64,000 bases of DNA, from the NCBI GenBank assembly GCA_045539595.1, contig JAZQFQ010000058.1:62001-126000 (forward strand), read 5' to 3'. This stretch comes from SIG701 sp045539595. GTDB taxonomy: Bacteria > Bacillota > Clostridia > Oscillospirales > CAG-272. Shown here one piece after another: positions 1 through 10,057 of this stretch. The notes below the pieces were generated by a model. The model saw only the letters and a program-made list of their open reading frames with translations. It was not told the DNA's origin and searched no databases. The position numbers were made by a program, and so were the translations under genes. The first letter of the stretch is position 1; each line of letters starts with the position of its first letter.

Positions 1-3000
1 ATCCTGGGCATTGCCCACCCACATTCCCGTTCCGTGGGTCAACCCCTCGATCTGCAACAGATCCGCAAAGTTTTTTGGCTGTGCTTCCATGAGAATATCC
101 CGGCTCAGTTTTGTTCCCATCTCGGGCAAGCCGAGGGTGGATGTCTTGGAATCGATCTGCTCCGGGGACACGCCGATAGGCTCAGTGGAAGTGAATCCCT
201 GATAGGTGATGGGATCCGTCAGGGGCACATCCAGGATATTGATGCCGGAGAACTCCTCCATCCGCTTGTACTTGGTGGGAATATCGTGTCCGAGGATATC
301 CAGCTTGAGGATGGTATCGTGGAGATAGGTAAAGGCGAAATGGGTGGTGATGATATCGGAATCTGCCTTGTCCGCAGGATGCTGGATGGGAGTGAAGTCG
401 TAGATATCGTACTCCTGGGGCACAACGATGATCCCGCCGGGGTGCTGACCCGTGGTACGCTTGGTGCCGAGGCATCCGCCGATCAAGCGCTCCATCTCCG
501 CCCGGTTGACGGAGATGCCCTTATCCTCCAGAAAATGAGCCGTATAGCCGAAGGCGGTCTTATCCGCCAACGTACCAATGGTGCCGGCCTTGAAGGCCTT
601 TCCCGCACCGAACAGCACTTCCGTGAACTTATGGGCATCCGCCTGCACGTCGCCGGAGAAGTTCAGATCGATATCCGGCGTTTTATCGCCGTAGAAGCCA
701 AGGAACGTTTCAAAGGGAATATCGTGGCCGTCCCGGACCATATCCGTGCCGCACGCGGGGCAATCCTTCGGCGGCAGATCGAAGCCGGAGCCTACGGAGC
801 CGTCCTCCACAAATTCCGTATGGCGGCAATGGGGACAGCGGTAGTGGGGCGGCAGGGGATTGACTCGGGTGATTCCCGCCATGGTGGCGGCGAAGGAAGA
901 TCCCACAGAGCCGCGTGAGCCCACCTGATAGCCCTTGGATTCGCTGTTTTCCACCAGCTTGCGGGCGATGATATACATAATGGCGAATCCGTTTTTGATG
1001 ATGGAATCCAATTCACGGGACAGCCGGGCGGACACCTGCTCCGGCAGGGGATCGCCGTACAGTGTCTTGGCCAACTCCCAGCATTTATTCGTCAACTCTT
1101 CCTCCGCGCCGTCGATGTGGGGCGGATAGTTCCCCTCGGGAATGGGTCGGACCTTCTCGATCATATCGGAAATCATTTTGGGATTCTCAATAACGATCTC
1201 CCGGGCGGTTTCGGGATCCAGATAGTCAAATTCAGAGAGCATTTCCTCCGTGGTGCGGAAGTACAGCTCCGTGATCTTATCCGCGTCGGAGAACTTCATA
1301 CCGGAGAGGATGATGCGTCGGAAGATCTCGTCCTCCGGATCCAGATAGTGGGCGTCGCAGGTGGCCACCACCGGCTTGCCCAACTTCTTACCCAACTCGA
1401 TGATCTTGCGGTTCAGATCCTGCAGCGCGGCGTCGTCCGCCACCTTTCCCTGCTCCACCAGGAAGCGGTTGTTGGAAATAGGCTGTACCTCCAGGTAATC
1501 GTAGAAGGAGGCGATCTCCTCCAACTCATTCTGGGGTTTGCCCTCCAGGACCGCAGTGAACAGCTCTCCCGCCTCGCAGGCGGAGCCGATGATGAGTCCC
1601 TCTCTCAGCTCCATCAGGCGAGTTTTGGGGATTCGCGGGTTCCGTCGGTAGTATTTGAGGAAGGAATCGGACACCAGCCGGTAGAGATTCTTCAGTCCGA
1701 CGGAATTTTTCACCAGAATGATCTGGTGGTAGGTTTTCAGTTTCAAAGGATCGGAGCGGCTGCTCATGGCCGTATTCAGCGCATCCATGGTGCGGATGCC
1801 CTCGTCCGCCAGCTTGTCGACCATTTTCTGATAGATCATAGCCAGCATCTCCGCGTCATCAGAGGCACGGTGATGATTGAACTCGCCCAGTTTGAAATAG
1901 GTAGCCAGGGTGTCCAGTTTGTGCTTATTCAGTTCGGGATTCACATAACGGGACATGGCCACCGTGTCCAGATAGCCGTTGGTAAAGGGGATCCCCTGAT
2001 CCTCGGCGGCTTTGCGGATGAAGCTGATGTCAAATCCCGCGTTGTGGGCCACCAGCATCCGATCGCCCACGAAGGCCAGAAATTCCGGCAGAACTTCCTC
2101 GATGGGACGTTCGTTTCTGACCATCTCATCGGTGATGCCGGTCAGACGGACGATCTCCTCGGGAATTTCCACGCCGGGGTTGACCAGCGAATTGTACACT
2201 TCCAGCACCTGTCCGTCCTTGGCGCGGACAGCACCGATTTCGGTAATTTTGCAGGTCTGGGGAGACAGGCCGGTGGTCTCGATATCGAACACCACCACTT
2301 CCTCCTGCAGATCGGACACGCCCTTGCCGTACACGGCCCGGGCGGTATCGTCCACAAAATACGCCTCCACGCCGTAGATGACCTTCATGCCCAGCTTTTC
2401 CGCTTTGAGCATGGCGGTGGGGAATGCCTGCAGATTGCCGTGATCCGTGATCGCTACGGCTTCGTGTCCCCAGCGGTGAGCGGTTTCCACCACTTCCTCC
2501 GGCTTGGCCGTGGCATCCATGGCGGACTGGCAGGTATGCAGATGCAATTCGATTCGCTTCTCGGGGGCGCTGTCCTCCCGCTTGATCTGCTTCACTTTTT
2601 GCACATCGGCATACTGCAGATAGATCTCACCGTCGAACTTGTCCACCTTCACGTCCCCGCGGACAGCGATGGCGGATCCGGTTTTGAAAATACCGAACAG
2701 TTCGTCCTGTGCGTCCTCGGTGATTTGCGTTTTGATAAAAATCGACGAATCCCGATCGGTCAGACCGATGTTGACAGCCAATTTACTGCTGTTCCGGATC
2801 TCCTTGGTGGTGGAACCGAACACGGTACCGAGGACGGTGACACATTTATCGGTAGATTGGAGGGAACGGATCGGCACGGGATTTTCCACCACGAAGCCGT
2901 CGCCCACCAGCACCTCAGGCGCGGACACATCAAACTTCATGCGGCCACTTTGTACGATGCCCTCGCCGATGACAGCGGATTCGGCACTTCCCTCAAAGAG

Positions 3001-3672
3001 GGAGTTCACACGGGTGAGATTGGGCTTGTCCGCCGATGCATTTCCATCGGTGGGAGCGGCGGCTTCCGCCGCACGGGCCGCGGCTGCGGCGGCCTGGCGG
3101 GCGGGAATCTGGGCGGCTTCTTCCCGAAGCCACGCTTCCCTGGCCGCTTCGTAATCCTTATAATGATCAGCATAATCGGCGGCCTGCACAATCTTTACCG
3201 TGCGCTCCACGCCGAACTCACTGCGGATAATGCCTGTCAGGATCTCGCCGGTTTTGGCCAGATCCAGCAAATTGATCCCGCCCTGCAAAAAGGGGATGCG
3301 GATCTCAATGATATCGCCGTTTTCCACGATTTCATACCGATCAAAAAAGCCGTTGACCACACTGCCGATGCGCTTGGCCTCACACAGCACCTCATCCATA
3401 TACGATGTGGTAAACAACTCAGAGGGATAATGGGGGAATAGGCGAATGGAATTCTGGCCGTAGAACTCCGTCAGCGCCGCCTCCGTTTCATACAGAACGG
3501 CTTTGCGGAACAGTTTGGGGAGGGTGAAGTTGACCTCCACCATCTTGAGTTCCTGGGCGGCGCGGATGCGCACATTTTCCGCCAAGGCAAACAACTCACG
3601 CTGTGCCCGGGACACGGGCATATAGCGTGAGAAGTATTCACCAAGTGTTCTTTTTTTCTTTTCCACAGCCAT
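1..3672 (-). CDS. polC: DNA polymerase III PolC-type alpha subunit, C-terminus off the left edge
   Basis: Replicative polymerase of Firmicutes that combines polymerase with 3'-5' proofreading. About 1,224 codons are visible; the family usually has around 1,430-1,450, so the last 200 or so residues lie outside the window. Reading the minus strand gives MAVEKKKRTLGEYF at the start, an alanine-rich linker near residues 185-215, an OB domain, a split PHP domain (IELHLHTCQSAMDA, AITDHGN), the inserted DEDD exonuclease (VVFDIETTGLSP, HNAGFDISFI), a zinc motif (CPHC then CPACG) and the polymerase catalytic motif PDIDLNFSGD. Its ATG shares one base with the ispG stop codon (TAATG), so the two are translationally coupled in the isoprenoid/lipid operon. 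Confidence 0.97.
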   Translation of the reverse strand, partial: MAVEKKKRTLGEYFSRYMPVSRAQRELFALAENVRIRAAQELKMVEVNFTLPKLFRKAVLYETEAALTEFYGQNSIRLFPHYPSELFTTSYMDEVLCEAKRIGSVVNGFFDRYEIVENGDIIEIRIPFLQGGINLLDLAKTGEILTGIIRSEFGVERTVKIVQAADYADHYKDYEAAREAWLREEAAQIPARQAAAAAARAAEAAAPTDGNASADKPNLTRVNSLFEGSAESAVIGEGIVQSGRMKFDVSAPEVLVGDGFVVENPVPIRSLQSTDKCVTVLGTVFGSTTKEIRNSSKLAVNIGLTDRDSSIFIKTQITEDAQDELFGIFKTGSAIAVRGDVKVDKFDGEIYLQYADVQKVKQIKREDSAPEKRIELHLHTCQSAMDATAKPEEVVETAHRWGHEAVAITDHGNLQAFPTAMLKAEKLGMKVIYGVEAYFVDDTARAVYGKGVSDLQEEVVVFDIETTGLSPQTCKITEIGAVRAKDGQVLEVYNSLVNPGVEIPEEIVRLTGITDEMVRNERPIEEVLPEFLAFVGDRMLVAHNAGFDISFIRKAAEDQGIPFTNGYLDTVAMSRYVNPELNKHKLDTLATYFKLGEFNHHRASDDAEMLAMIYQKMVDKLADEGIRTMDALNTAMSSRSDPLKLKTYHQIILVKNSVGLKNLYRLVSDSFLKYYRRNPRIPKTRLMELREGLIIGSACEAGELFTAVLEGKPQNELEEIASFYDYLEVQPISNNRFLVEQGKVADDAALQDLNRKIIELGKKLGKPVVATCDAHYLDPEDEIFRRIILSGMKFSDADKITELYFRTTEEMLSEFDYLDPETAREIVIENPKMISDMIEKVRPIPEGNYPPHIDGAEEELTNKCWELAKTLYGDPLPEQVSARLSRELDSIIKNGFAIMYIIARKLVENSESKGYQVGSRGSVGSSFAATMAGITRVNPLPPHYRCPHCRHTEFVEDGSVGSGFDLPPKDCPACGTDMVRDGHDIPFETFLGFYGDKTPDIDLNFSGDVQADAHKFTEVLFGAGKAFKAGTIGTLADKTAFGYTAHFLEDKGISVNRAEMERLIGGCLGTKRTTGQHPGGIIVVPQEYDIYDFTPIQHPADKADSDIITTHFAFTYLHDTILKLDILGHDIPTKYKRMEEFSGINILDVPLTDPITYQGFTSTEPIGVSPEQIDSKTSTLGLPEMGTKLSRDILMEAQPKNFADLLQIEGLTHGTGMWVGNAQD

Positions 3673-4763
3673 TATGTATTCTCCGATGCGGCAGCAAGAA
3701 ATTGATGGGTTTCCTGGAGAAGGCGTTCCACAATCTGATCTTCCTCTACGCGGCACACCGTCTCGCCGTGGCGGAACAGAACGGCAAATCCGTCCCCGCC
3801 GGCGATGCCGAAATCCGCATCCCGCGCTTCGCCCGGGCCGTTGACCACGCATCCCATGACGGCAACTTTGACGGTCTTTCCTTTGGTATCGATGGTCTGT
3901 GCCGCTTCCTTGAAACGGGCGGCCAGGCCGATCAGATCGATTTTAGTCCGGCCGCAGGTGGGACAGGAGATGACCTCCACCCCGCCCCGGGTATCCAAAC
4001 CGAAGATGCGAAGCAGTTCCCGTCCGGCACGGACTTCCTCTACCACGTCGGCGGTGAGGGATACGCGCAAGGTATCCCCGATACCATCCGCCAGCAGAGC
4101 GCCGATACCGGCGGCATTTTTGATGAGGCCGGTGTAGGAATCCCCTGCCTCCGTCACGCCCAGATGCAAGGGATAGGAGCATCCCTGTGCCGCCAGGCGG
4201 TACACTTCCACGGAATCCTGCACGGAGGAGGTCTTCAGGGACAAAACGATATCGGAAAAGCCAAACTTCTCCAGCATTTCCGCCTGGGAAAAGGCGGACT
4301 CCACCAGCGCCTGCGGCGTGGGACGTCCGTAGGCTTTCCGCAGATCGGCGGCGAGAGATCCGCCGTTGACGCCGATGCGGATGGGGATGCCGGCCGCACG
4401 GCAGGCCTCTGCCACCTCGCGGACCTTCCACTCCGCCCCGATATTGCCGGGGTTGATGCGGATTTTGGACGCGCCGGCTTTCACGGAAGCCAGTGCCAAT
4501 GTATAATCAAAATGGATATCGGCCACCAGGGGAATCGTGACCCCCCGCTCCCGCAGATAGCGGAAAGCCTCCGCCGATTCGGTATCCGGCACAGCCAGAC
4601 GGACAATATCGCATCCCGCCTGCACCAGCCGCTCGGTAAGAGCATAAGCCGCCGGGAAATCGTGGGCGGGCGTATTCAGCATGGACTGCACCGGGATCGG
4701 CGCACCTCCGCCGATCGGCACATCGCCTGCGCGTATGGCGCGGCTGACTCTTCTTTCTTTCAT
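3672..4763 (-). CDS. ispG: 4-hydroxy-3-methylbut-2-en-1-yl diphosphate synthase (IspG/GcpE)
   Basis: Catalyses the penultimate step of the MEP isoprenoid pathway, reductive ring opening of methylerythritol cyclodiphosphate to HMBPP, with a 4Fe-4S cluster. The 363-residue protein begins MKERRVSRAIRAGDVPIGGG. It carries the typical SMLNTP segment, the KIRINPGNIG substrate loop, and the cluster ligands in ISCPTCGRT and GCVVNGPGEA, all in the expected order and at family length. The open frame extends upstream, but ATG at 4763 follows the rseP stop closely and matches the family N-terminus. It lies between rseP and polC; with dxr in the same operon it supplies isoprenoid precursors, which uppS then uses. 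Confidence 0.96.
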   Translation of the reverse strand: MKERRVSRAIRAGDVPIGGGAPIPVQSMLNTPAHDFPAAYALTERLVQAGCDIVRLAVPDTESAEAFRYLRERGVTIPLVADIHFDYTLALASVKAGASKIRINPGNIGAEWKVREVAEACRAAGIPIRIGVNGGSLAADLRKAYGRPTPQALVESAFSQAEMLEKFGFSDIVLSLKTSSVQDSVEVYRLAAQGCSYPLHLGVTEAGDSYTGLIKNAAGIGALLADGIGDTLRVSLTADVVEEVRAGRELLRIFGLDTRGGVEVISCPTCGRTKIDLIGLAARFKEAAQTIDTKGKTVKVAVMGCVVNGPGEARDADFGIAGGDGFAVLFRHGETVCRVEEDQIVERLLQETHQFLAAASENT

Positions 4764-4774
4764 AATTACCTCGT

Positions 4775-5803
4775 TTATCGTAGCAGCCCGATAATATCCT
4801 TGAATGTGATCAGCACCATGGCCAGCATAAGGACAGCCAGACCGGCGAAGTGGATATATCCCTCGATCCGCGCGGGAACCGGCTTGCGGCGGATGCCCTC
4901 GATCAAAAGAAACACGAGCCGTCCGCCGTCCAGCGCAGGCAGGGGCAGCAGATTCATAATGCCCAGATTCATACTGATGACCACCGCCAGATAGACCAGG
5001 CTGGACAGGCTGGTGGAGGCGGCTTCCGTCATGGCCTGGGTAACGCCCACGGGGCCGGACACGGCTTCCATGCCGTACCGTCCGCTGACCAGATCGTACA
5101 GGGATTCCCAAATCATTTTGATGGTGGAAACGGAGCGAACGCAGGCGTGCTTCAGGACAGCCAAAGGCGTTTTTGCCTCCGCATAAGGAATGAAATCCAC
5201 GTTGCCGAAGACAACGCCGCTATCGGTGATGGTGGGGAAAACCACATCGGAGACGGTGATCTCACTGCCGTCTCGCACAACGGTGATATCGATGGGCTCC
5301 ACGCCCTTGCGCATGATTTCGTAGAGCAGATCATTGAAGGTATACACGCGGGTGCCGTCCACCGCGGTGATCTGATCCTTCGCCTGCAGATACTGCACGC
5401 TGGTGCTGTTTTCATCAAAGGAATGGATGGTGGTGGACGGAAGTGCCTTCGCTGTGGCCACCAGGATGCCCATCACCAGAATACCCGCCACCAGATTGAC
5501 GGTGGCACCGGCGGCGGTGATGATAAACCGCTGCCACACGGGCTTTTTATTGAAAGCGTTGGGATCATCGGACTCCTCATCCTCCCCGGCCATGCTGACA
5601 AAGCCGCCGAAGGGGAGCAAGCGGAGCGAATAGGCGATGCCCGTCTTTTTCGATGTATGAGAAAGGATTTTCGGTCCCATGCCGATGGCAAATTCGTACA
5701 CGGTCACATGGAACAAGCGGGCAAAGAGGTAGTGTCCCGCTTCGTGAATCAGAATGAGAATTCCGAAAATAAAAATCGCGAGAAGAATGTATAAAAAGGT
5801 CAT
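4775..5803 (-). CDS. rseP: RseP/RasP-type site-2 intramembrane metalloprotease
   Basis: Membrane zinc protease that cleaves transmembrane segments of anti-sigma factors and signal-peptide remnants. The first helix carries the HEAGHY zinc motif and the last third the second motif NLLPLPALDGGR. A single PDZ-like stretch lies between the membrane segments, with LRLLPFGGFVSMAGEDE after the first. The protein is 342 residues from ATG 5803. A GTG at 5815 is also in frame, but an AAAGGTGG ribosome binding site lies 8 bases before the ATG and overlaps the GTG, so the ATG was chosen. It sits between dxr and ispG, the standard Firmicute order. Confidence 0.95.
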   Translation of the reverse strand: MTFLYILLAIFIFGILILIHEAGHYLFARLFHVTVYEFAIGMGPKILSHTSKKTGIAYSLRLLPFGGFVSMAGEDEESDDPNAFNKKPVWQRFIITAAGATVNLVAGILVMGILVATAKALPSTTIHSFDENSTSVQYLQAKDQITAVDGTRVYTFNDLLYEIMRKGVEPIDITVVRDGSEITVSDVVFPTITDSGVVFGNVDFIPYAEAKTPLAVLKHACVRSVSTIKMIWESLYDLVSGRYGMEAVSGPVGVTQAMTEAASTSLSSLVYLAVVISMNLGIMNLLPLPALDGGRLVFLLIEGIRRKPVPARIEGYIHFAGLAVLMLAMVLITFKDIIGLLR

Positions 5804-5835
5804 GGGTATATCCACCTTTCTATTTTGCGCTGATC

Positions 5836-7065
5836 TCAGCGCGTGTATTTTTTCAGAATTTGCCGGGCCGTATCCCGGGCGGTCTGCTCTGCTGTGTAGA
5901 TATCCTCCACGCAGGCGGGCTCATAGTCTCCGGTGCGCTCCAGCGTTTCCATCACCACGTCGGCCATGGTATTCAGCGAGATTTTATCCTGCAAAAAGGC
6001 CTCCACGGCCTCCTCATCGGCGGCTACCAGGGCCGCAGGCACGATACCGCCGCGGCGGATGGCATCCCGCGCCGTATCCAGCAGAGGAAATGTCTTTGTA
6101 TCGGGTGCGTGGAAGGTGAGGGATTGCAGCGCAGCGAAATCCAGCCCCGGCGCATCCACCCACGCACGGGTGGGATAGGAGGCGGCATAGCGGATGCAGG
6201 AACGCATATCCGGTGCGCCCAGCTGGGCGATAACCGTATTATCAATATACTCCACCATAGAGTGAATTATACTCTGGCGGTGGACAAGCACGTCAATCTG
6301 ATCCACGGACACGCCGAACAGGCGCACCGCTTCGATGACTTCAAATCCCTTATTCATGAGGGTGGCGCAGTCGATGGTGATTTTCGGTCCCATCTTCCAG
6401 GTGGGATGGGCCAGGGCCTGGGCGGGCGTGACTTTCTCAAGTCCGTCCCGATCCATGCCGAAAAAGGGGCCGCCCGAGGCGGTCAGCAAAATCCGGCGGA
6501 CGATGGGCGAGCCGCTGCATCCGTTTGCCTGTACGGCACCGGAGGCGGCCAGGCACTGAAAAATGGCGCTGTGCTCGCTGTCCACGGGGATCAGCTGTCC
6601 CCCGCTCTGCTTCAGGGCGTCGTAAATCTTATCACCGGCGACAATAATGGCCTCTTTATTGGCCATGCCGATTCGGGCACCGCTTTCGGCAGCCGCCATA
6701 GCGGACGGCAGTCCCGCCAGACCGGCGATGGAATGGATGATCAGATTCGCGCCGCATTCGGCGATGCCGCGGCATACCGCGTCCTTACCGCCGTAAACAC
6801 GGATATTCTCCCCAGCCAAGGCGAGACGGAGGTCATTGGCGGCCGCTTCGCTGTCCATGGTGCAGATATCTGGTTTATGAAGCCGTGCCTGCTCGGCCAC
6901 GGTTTTGGCATCCCGGCCGGCGGCCAGCATTACGATACGGCATCCCATGGTGCTCAAGGCATCGATGGCCTGGGCACCCACGCTGCCGGTACTGCCAAGG
7001 ATAGCCACCCGCAAGGGATTCTCCTTCGGGGAAACGAAGGGCTGTAATCCGGTATTCTCTATCAT
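5836..7065 (-). CDS. dxr: 1-deoxy-D-xylulose 5-phosphate reductoisomerase
   Basis: First committed MEP-pathway enzyme, converting DXP to methylerythritol phosphate with NADPH. The 409-residue protein has the nucleotide-binding glycine motif GSTGSVGAQAID, the NKEAIIVAGD segment, the metal and substrate motif PVDSEHSAIFQCL and LTASGGPFFGMD, all diagnostic of Dxr. Its ATG overlaps the cdsA stop as ATGA (7062-7065), so translation is coupled. It lies directly upstream of rseP on the same strand, consistent with the conserved cdsA-dxr-rseP-ispG array of Firmicutes. Confidence 0.97.
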   Translation of the reverse strand: MIENTGLQPFVSPKENPLRVAILGSTGSVGAQAIDALSTMGCRIVMLAAGRDAKTVAEQARLHKPDICTMDSEAAANDLRLALAGENIRVYGGKDAVCRGIAECGANLIIHSIAGLAGLPSAMAAAESGARIGMANKEAIIVAGDKIYDALKQSGGQLIPVDSEHSAIFQCLAASGAVQANGCSGSPIVRRILLTASGGPFFGMDRDGLEKVTPAQALAHPTWKMGPKITIDCATLMNKGFEVIEAVRLFGVSVDQIDVLVHRQSIIHSMVEYIDNTVIAQLGAPDMRSCIRYAASYPTRAWVDAPGLDFAALQSLTFHAPDTKTFPLLDTARDAIRRGGIVPAALVAADEEAVEAFLQDKISLNTMADVVMETLERTGDYEPACVEDIYTAEQTARDTARQILKKYTR

Positions 7066-7901
7066 TGAAACAACTGAATTCCTTTTACAAGTTCACTTAA
7101 AATCACGACAAGCGGCACGACACCGAGCACGCTGTCAAAACGGTCCAGGATTCCGCCGTGTCCCGGCAGGATGAATCCGTAGTCCTTGATGCCGTACTTG
7201 CGCTTGATGTGGGACATAATCAGATCGCCAATCTGGGAAACCACGGCGATCACCGCACCGATCAAAGCAAGGGCGCCGTAACTGACGGCGGTGATCTCAC
7301 CGATGAAGGTTTTCAGAATAAATCCGTACAGCATGGCCGCCAGGGCGCAGAACACCACGCCGCCGATGGCACCCTCCACGGTTTTATTGGGGCTCACATC
7401 GGGGATCAGTTTATGCCGGCCGAAAAGCCGTCCGCAGAAATAAGCAAACACATCGGATATCCACGGGCCGTACAGGGTGAGTATGAGGAAATACAATCCG
7501 AAATCCCGATCCCGCAAAAGCACCAGCGCGCCAAAGGACGCAATTATGTAGAAAACGGTGGTATAGGAGGAGAATACTTCTTCCAACCCCAATTTTCCGT
7601 GAGAAAATACGCTGACGGCAAACAGGTAGATGAGATAGCAGAACATGGCGATCATAAAGATCAGAAGCATGTCGTGGGGAGTGCTGTGATACCGCAAGGC
7701 AAACGGAAATGCGGCCGCCATCAACAATGCCGGAGCCGCGATGGCCATCTTGCCCCTCGTGCCCACACAGCCAAGCATTTCAAACACGGCCATGAAGCTC
7801 ATAGCGGCAACGAACGCAGGCCAGGCAACGGTATGGGAAAGAAGGCACAGCGGTGCTGTCACCAATATAATAAATATTGCTGTTATTACTCTTGTACGCA
7901 T
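7062..7901 (-). CDS. cdsA: Phosphatidate cytidylyltransferase
   Basis: Makes CDP-diacylglycerol from phosphatidic acid and CTP, the branch point of phospholipid synthesis, in the cytoplasmic membrane. The 279-residue protein is almost entirely hydrophobic with seven or eight predicted membrane segments. It ends with the family signature: SQIGDLIMSHIKRKYGIKD followed by FILPGHGGILDRFDS. The start ATG is preceded by AAGGTGA. It follows uppS by 33 bases and overlaps dxr by four. Confidence 0.96.
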   Translation of the reverse strand: MRTRVITAIFIILVTAPLCLLSHTVAWPAFVAAMSFMAVFEMLGCVGTRGKMAIAAPALLMAAAFPFALRYHSTPHDMLLIFMIAMFCYLIYLFAVSVFSHGKLGLEEVFSSYTTVFYIIASFGALVLLRDRDFGLYFLILTLYGPWISDVFAYFCGRLFGRHKLIPDVSPNKTVEGAIGGVVFCALAAMLYGFILKTFIGEITAVSYGALALIGAVIAVVSQIGDLIMSHIKRKYGIKDYGFILPGHGGILDRFDSVLGVVPLVVILSELVKGIQLFQ

Positions 7902-7934
7902 GGAATCACCTTCCGCTAATTATTGATCGTATCA

Positions 7935-8657
7935 TCACACGCCGCCGTAACGACGTTTCCGATGGGAAAATTCCTCGACGGCCGCGCGAAGATTTTCCTC
8001 GTGGAAATCGGGCCACAGCACATCGGTGAAGTACAACTCCGCATAGGCGGCCTGCCACAACAGGAAATTGGACAGGCGGTATTCCCCGGCAGTACGGACG
8101 ATCAGATCCGGGTCGGCGCAATGGCCGGTATACAGGGCCGCGGACAAGTCCGCCTCCGTGATCTCGCCGCCCCGCTCCGCCAGTTGGCGGCAGGCATGAA
8201 CCAACTCGGCCCGTCCGCCGTAATTCAAGGCGATATTGAGAAGGGAGCGATTGTCTTTGGTCAACTGCTCCAGTTCAGTACATTTGGCGGCCAGGGCCGG
8301 TTTCAAACCGGACTTATCCCCCAAAAAGACATAGCGGATGCCGTTTTCGTCATTGGATTCCTTTGCCTCGGCGATAAACCGATCCAGCAGCTGCATGATC
8401 GCGTTGACCTCCAAGGCGGGACGCTTCCAGTTTTCGGTGGAAAACGCGTACACGGTGACGGCGTGAATGCCGATATCGCCGCACAGGCGGACGATCGATT
8501 TCAGATTGTCCGCGCCGGCCCGGTGGCCTGCCTCCCGGGGCAGATTCTGCCGGGTGGCCCAGCGGCCGTTGCCGTCCATAATGAAGGCGATGTGCCGCAG
8601 GGAGGTTTTCTCCACGGTTTCACGCAAAGCGATTATCTCATGTTGTTCCATCATCAT
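7935..8657 (-). CDS. uppS: Undecaprenyl diphosphate synthase (cis-prenyltransferase)
   Basis: Extends farnesyl diphosphate with isopentenyl units to C55 undecaprenyl diphosphate, the lipid carrier for peptidoglycan. Diagnostic motifs in the 240-residue protein are HIAFIMDGNGRWA (catalytic Asp and Trp region), GHRAGADNLKSIV, YAFSTENWKRP and, near the end, DLIVRTAGEYRLSNFLLWQ with YTDVLWPDF-like FTDVLWPDFHE. Three ATG codons stand in a row at the start; the first (8657) is 10 bases after AGGAGG, the second and third remain possible. Its position between frr and cdsA is the usual one. Confidence 0.97.
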   Translation of the reverse strand: MMMEQHEIIALRETVEKTSLRHIAFIMDGNGRWATRQNLPREAGHRAGADNLKSIVRLCGDIGIHAVTVYAFSTENWKRPALEVNAIMQLLDRFIAEAKESNDENGIRYVFLGDKSGLKPALAAKCTELEQLTKDNRSLLNIALNYGGRAELVHACRQLAERGGEITEADLSAALYTGHCADPDLIVRTAGEYRLSNFLLWQAAYAELYFTDVLWPDFHEENLRAAVEEFSHRKRRYGGV

Positions 8658-8751
8658 TCAAAAAGATCCTCCTATAGCAACAAACGCCCCGGCCGCCGCA
8701 AAAGCGTACAGTGCCAAGGCGATTGCGCAGATGGATACGGAACCGTATCCA

Positions 8752-9306
8752 TCAGATCTCCATAATTTCCTTGTCTTTTTTCGCAGTGATCTCGTCCACC
8801 ATCTTGATGTACTTATCCGTCAGATCCTGTACGGACTTCTCAGACTGCTTCTGCTCATCCTCGTTCATCTCGGACGCCTTCTTCATTTCCTTGCACTTGT
8901 CGTTGGCCTCACGGCGGATGTTACGCAGCGCTACCTTAGTGTCCTCGCCCATCTTAGAGATCTGCTTCTTCAATTCCTTACGGCGCTCCTCCGTCAACTG
9001 GGGGAACAGCAGGCGAATCACCTTACCGTCGTTGGAAGGAGTGATGCCCACATCGGATGCCAGAATGGCCTTCTCGATGGGCTTGTTCAAAGAGGCATCC
9101 CACGGGGTGATGGTCAGAGTTCTTGCGTCGGAAACGTTTACGTTTGCCACACTGCTGATGGGAGTGGGGGTTCCGTAGTAATCCACGTTCACGCGGGATA
9201 ACACGGCGGCGTTGGCGCGGCCTACGCGGACGCTGCCCAGATTATCTTCGTAAACCTCGATTGTTTTCTTCATTTTGCTCTCATACACTTTGGTGTCCAG
9301 TTTCAT
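8752..9306 (-). CDS. frr: Ribosome recycling factor
   Basis: Works with EF-G to split post-termination ribosomes. The 184-residue length is the family norm. Recognisable segments are RVGRANAAVLSRVNVDYYGTPTPI-like sequence near residues 28-50, the WDASLNKPIEKAI stretch, and the long charged helices with RLLFPQLTEERRKEL. The ATG overlaps the pyrH stop as ATGA at 9303-9306, as is common for the pyrH-frr pair. Confidence 0.97.
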   Translation of the reverse strand: MKLDTKVYESKMKKTIEVYEDNLGSVRVGRANAAVLSRVNVDYYGTPTPISSVANVNVSDARTLTITPWDASLNKPIEKAILASDVGITPSNDGKVIRLLFPQLTEERRKELKKQISKMGEDTKVALRNIRREANDKCKEMKKASEMNEDEQKQSEKSVQDLTDKYIKMVDEITAKKDKEIMEI

Positions 9307-10025
9307 TTCTGTACTCCTCCTTTGACTATTGTTCCGAGCGTTTCGCCCATAATTACCTTGGAAATATTCTCCGGATCGTCCAGACCGAAGATGTGGATCG
9401 GCATCTTATTTTCCATCGCAAAAGCGGTGGCGGTGATATCGATGGCGGTCAGATGGTTATCCAGAATATACATATACTCCACTTCGCGGAGCGGGGTAGC
9501 CGTGGGATCCACACGGGGATCGGCGGTATAGATGGCGTCGATGTTCTTGGCCATCAGGGTAACGTCCGCGCCGATTTCCGCCGCACGAAGTACCGCGGCG
9601 GTATCCGTGGAAAAGAACGGGGCACCGGAGCCGCCGGCCAGGATGACAACGCTTCCCTTTTCCAAATACTCCACGGCTTTATCGCAGAGGTAAGGCTCGG
9701 TGAACGTTTCCATCATGACGGGAGTCATAACATGGGCATCCAGCCCTGCACGAACCAAAGCGTCTTTCATACCGATGGAGTTGATGACGGTAGCAAGCAT
9801 TCCCATATGGTCCGCGCGGGTACGATTCACATCGGTTCCCTTGGCCCCGCGCCAGATGTTGCCCGCGCCGATGACGATAGCCACCTGCACGCCGGACTCC
9901 ACACAGCGTTTGATCTGATCGACCACGGTATCCATATAAGCAAAATCCAGAATGGATGCAGCGTCATTCTTCAAAGCTTCCCCAGACAATTTCAAAAGCA
10001 CACGACGATAAACGGGTGTCGGCAT
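9303..10025 (-). CDS. pyrH: UMP kinase
   Basis: Phosphorylates UMP to UDP for pyrimidine nucleotide supply; hexameric amino-acid-kinase fold. The 240-residue protein shows RVLLKLSGEAL at the N-terminus, the GAGNIWRG substrate loop, DHMGMLATVINS, and the GSGAPFFSTDTAAVLRA motif. A strong promoter and an AGGAGG ribosome binding site lie just upstream (10,033-10,086), so this is the first gene of the block that continues through frr, uppS, cdsA, dxr, rseP, ispG and polC. Confidence 0.97.
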   Translation of the reverse strand: MPTPVYRRVLLKLSGEALKNDAASILDFAYMDTVVDQIKRCVESGVQVAIVIGAGNIWRGAKGTDVNRTRADHMGMLATVINSIGMKDALVRAGLDAHVMTPVMMETFTEPYLCDKAVEYLEKGSVVILAGGSGAPFFSTDTAAVLRAAEIGADVTLMAKNIDAIYTADPRVDPTATPLREVEYMYILDNHLTAIDITATAFAMENKMPIHIFGLDDPENISKVIMGETLGTIVKGGVQK

Positions 10026-10057
10026 GACAACGCCTCCTTAGATAATATAACACATAT

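Noticed and set aside
34..3441. Long open frames on the plus strand opposite polC (34-918, 1117-3441)
   Set aside because: They are the antisense shadow of a GC-rich gene; the minus strand encodes a full PolC domain order, and these frames have no recognisable domain or ribosome binding site.
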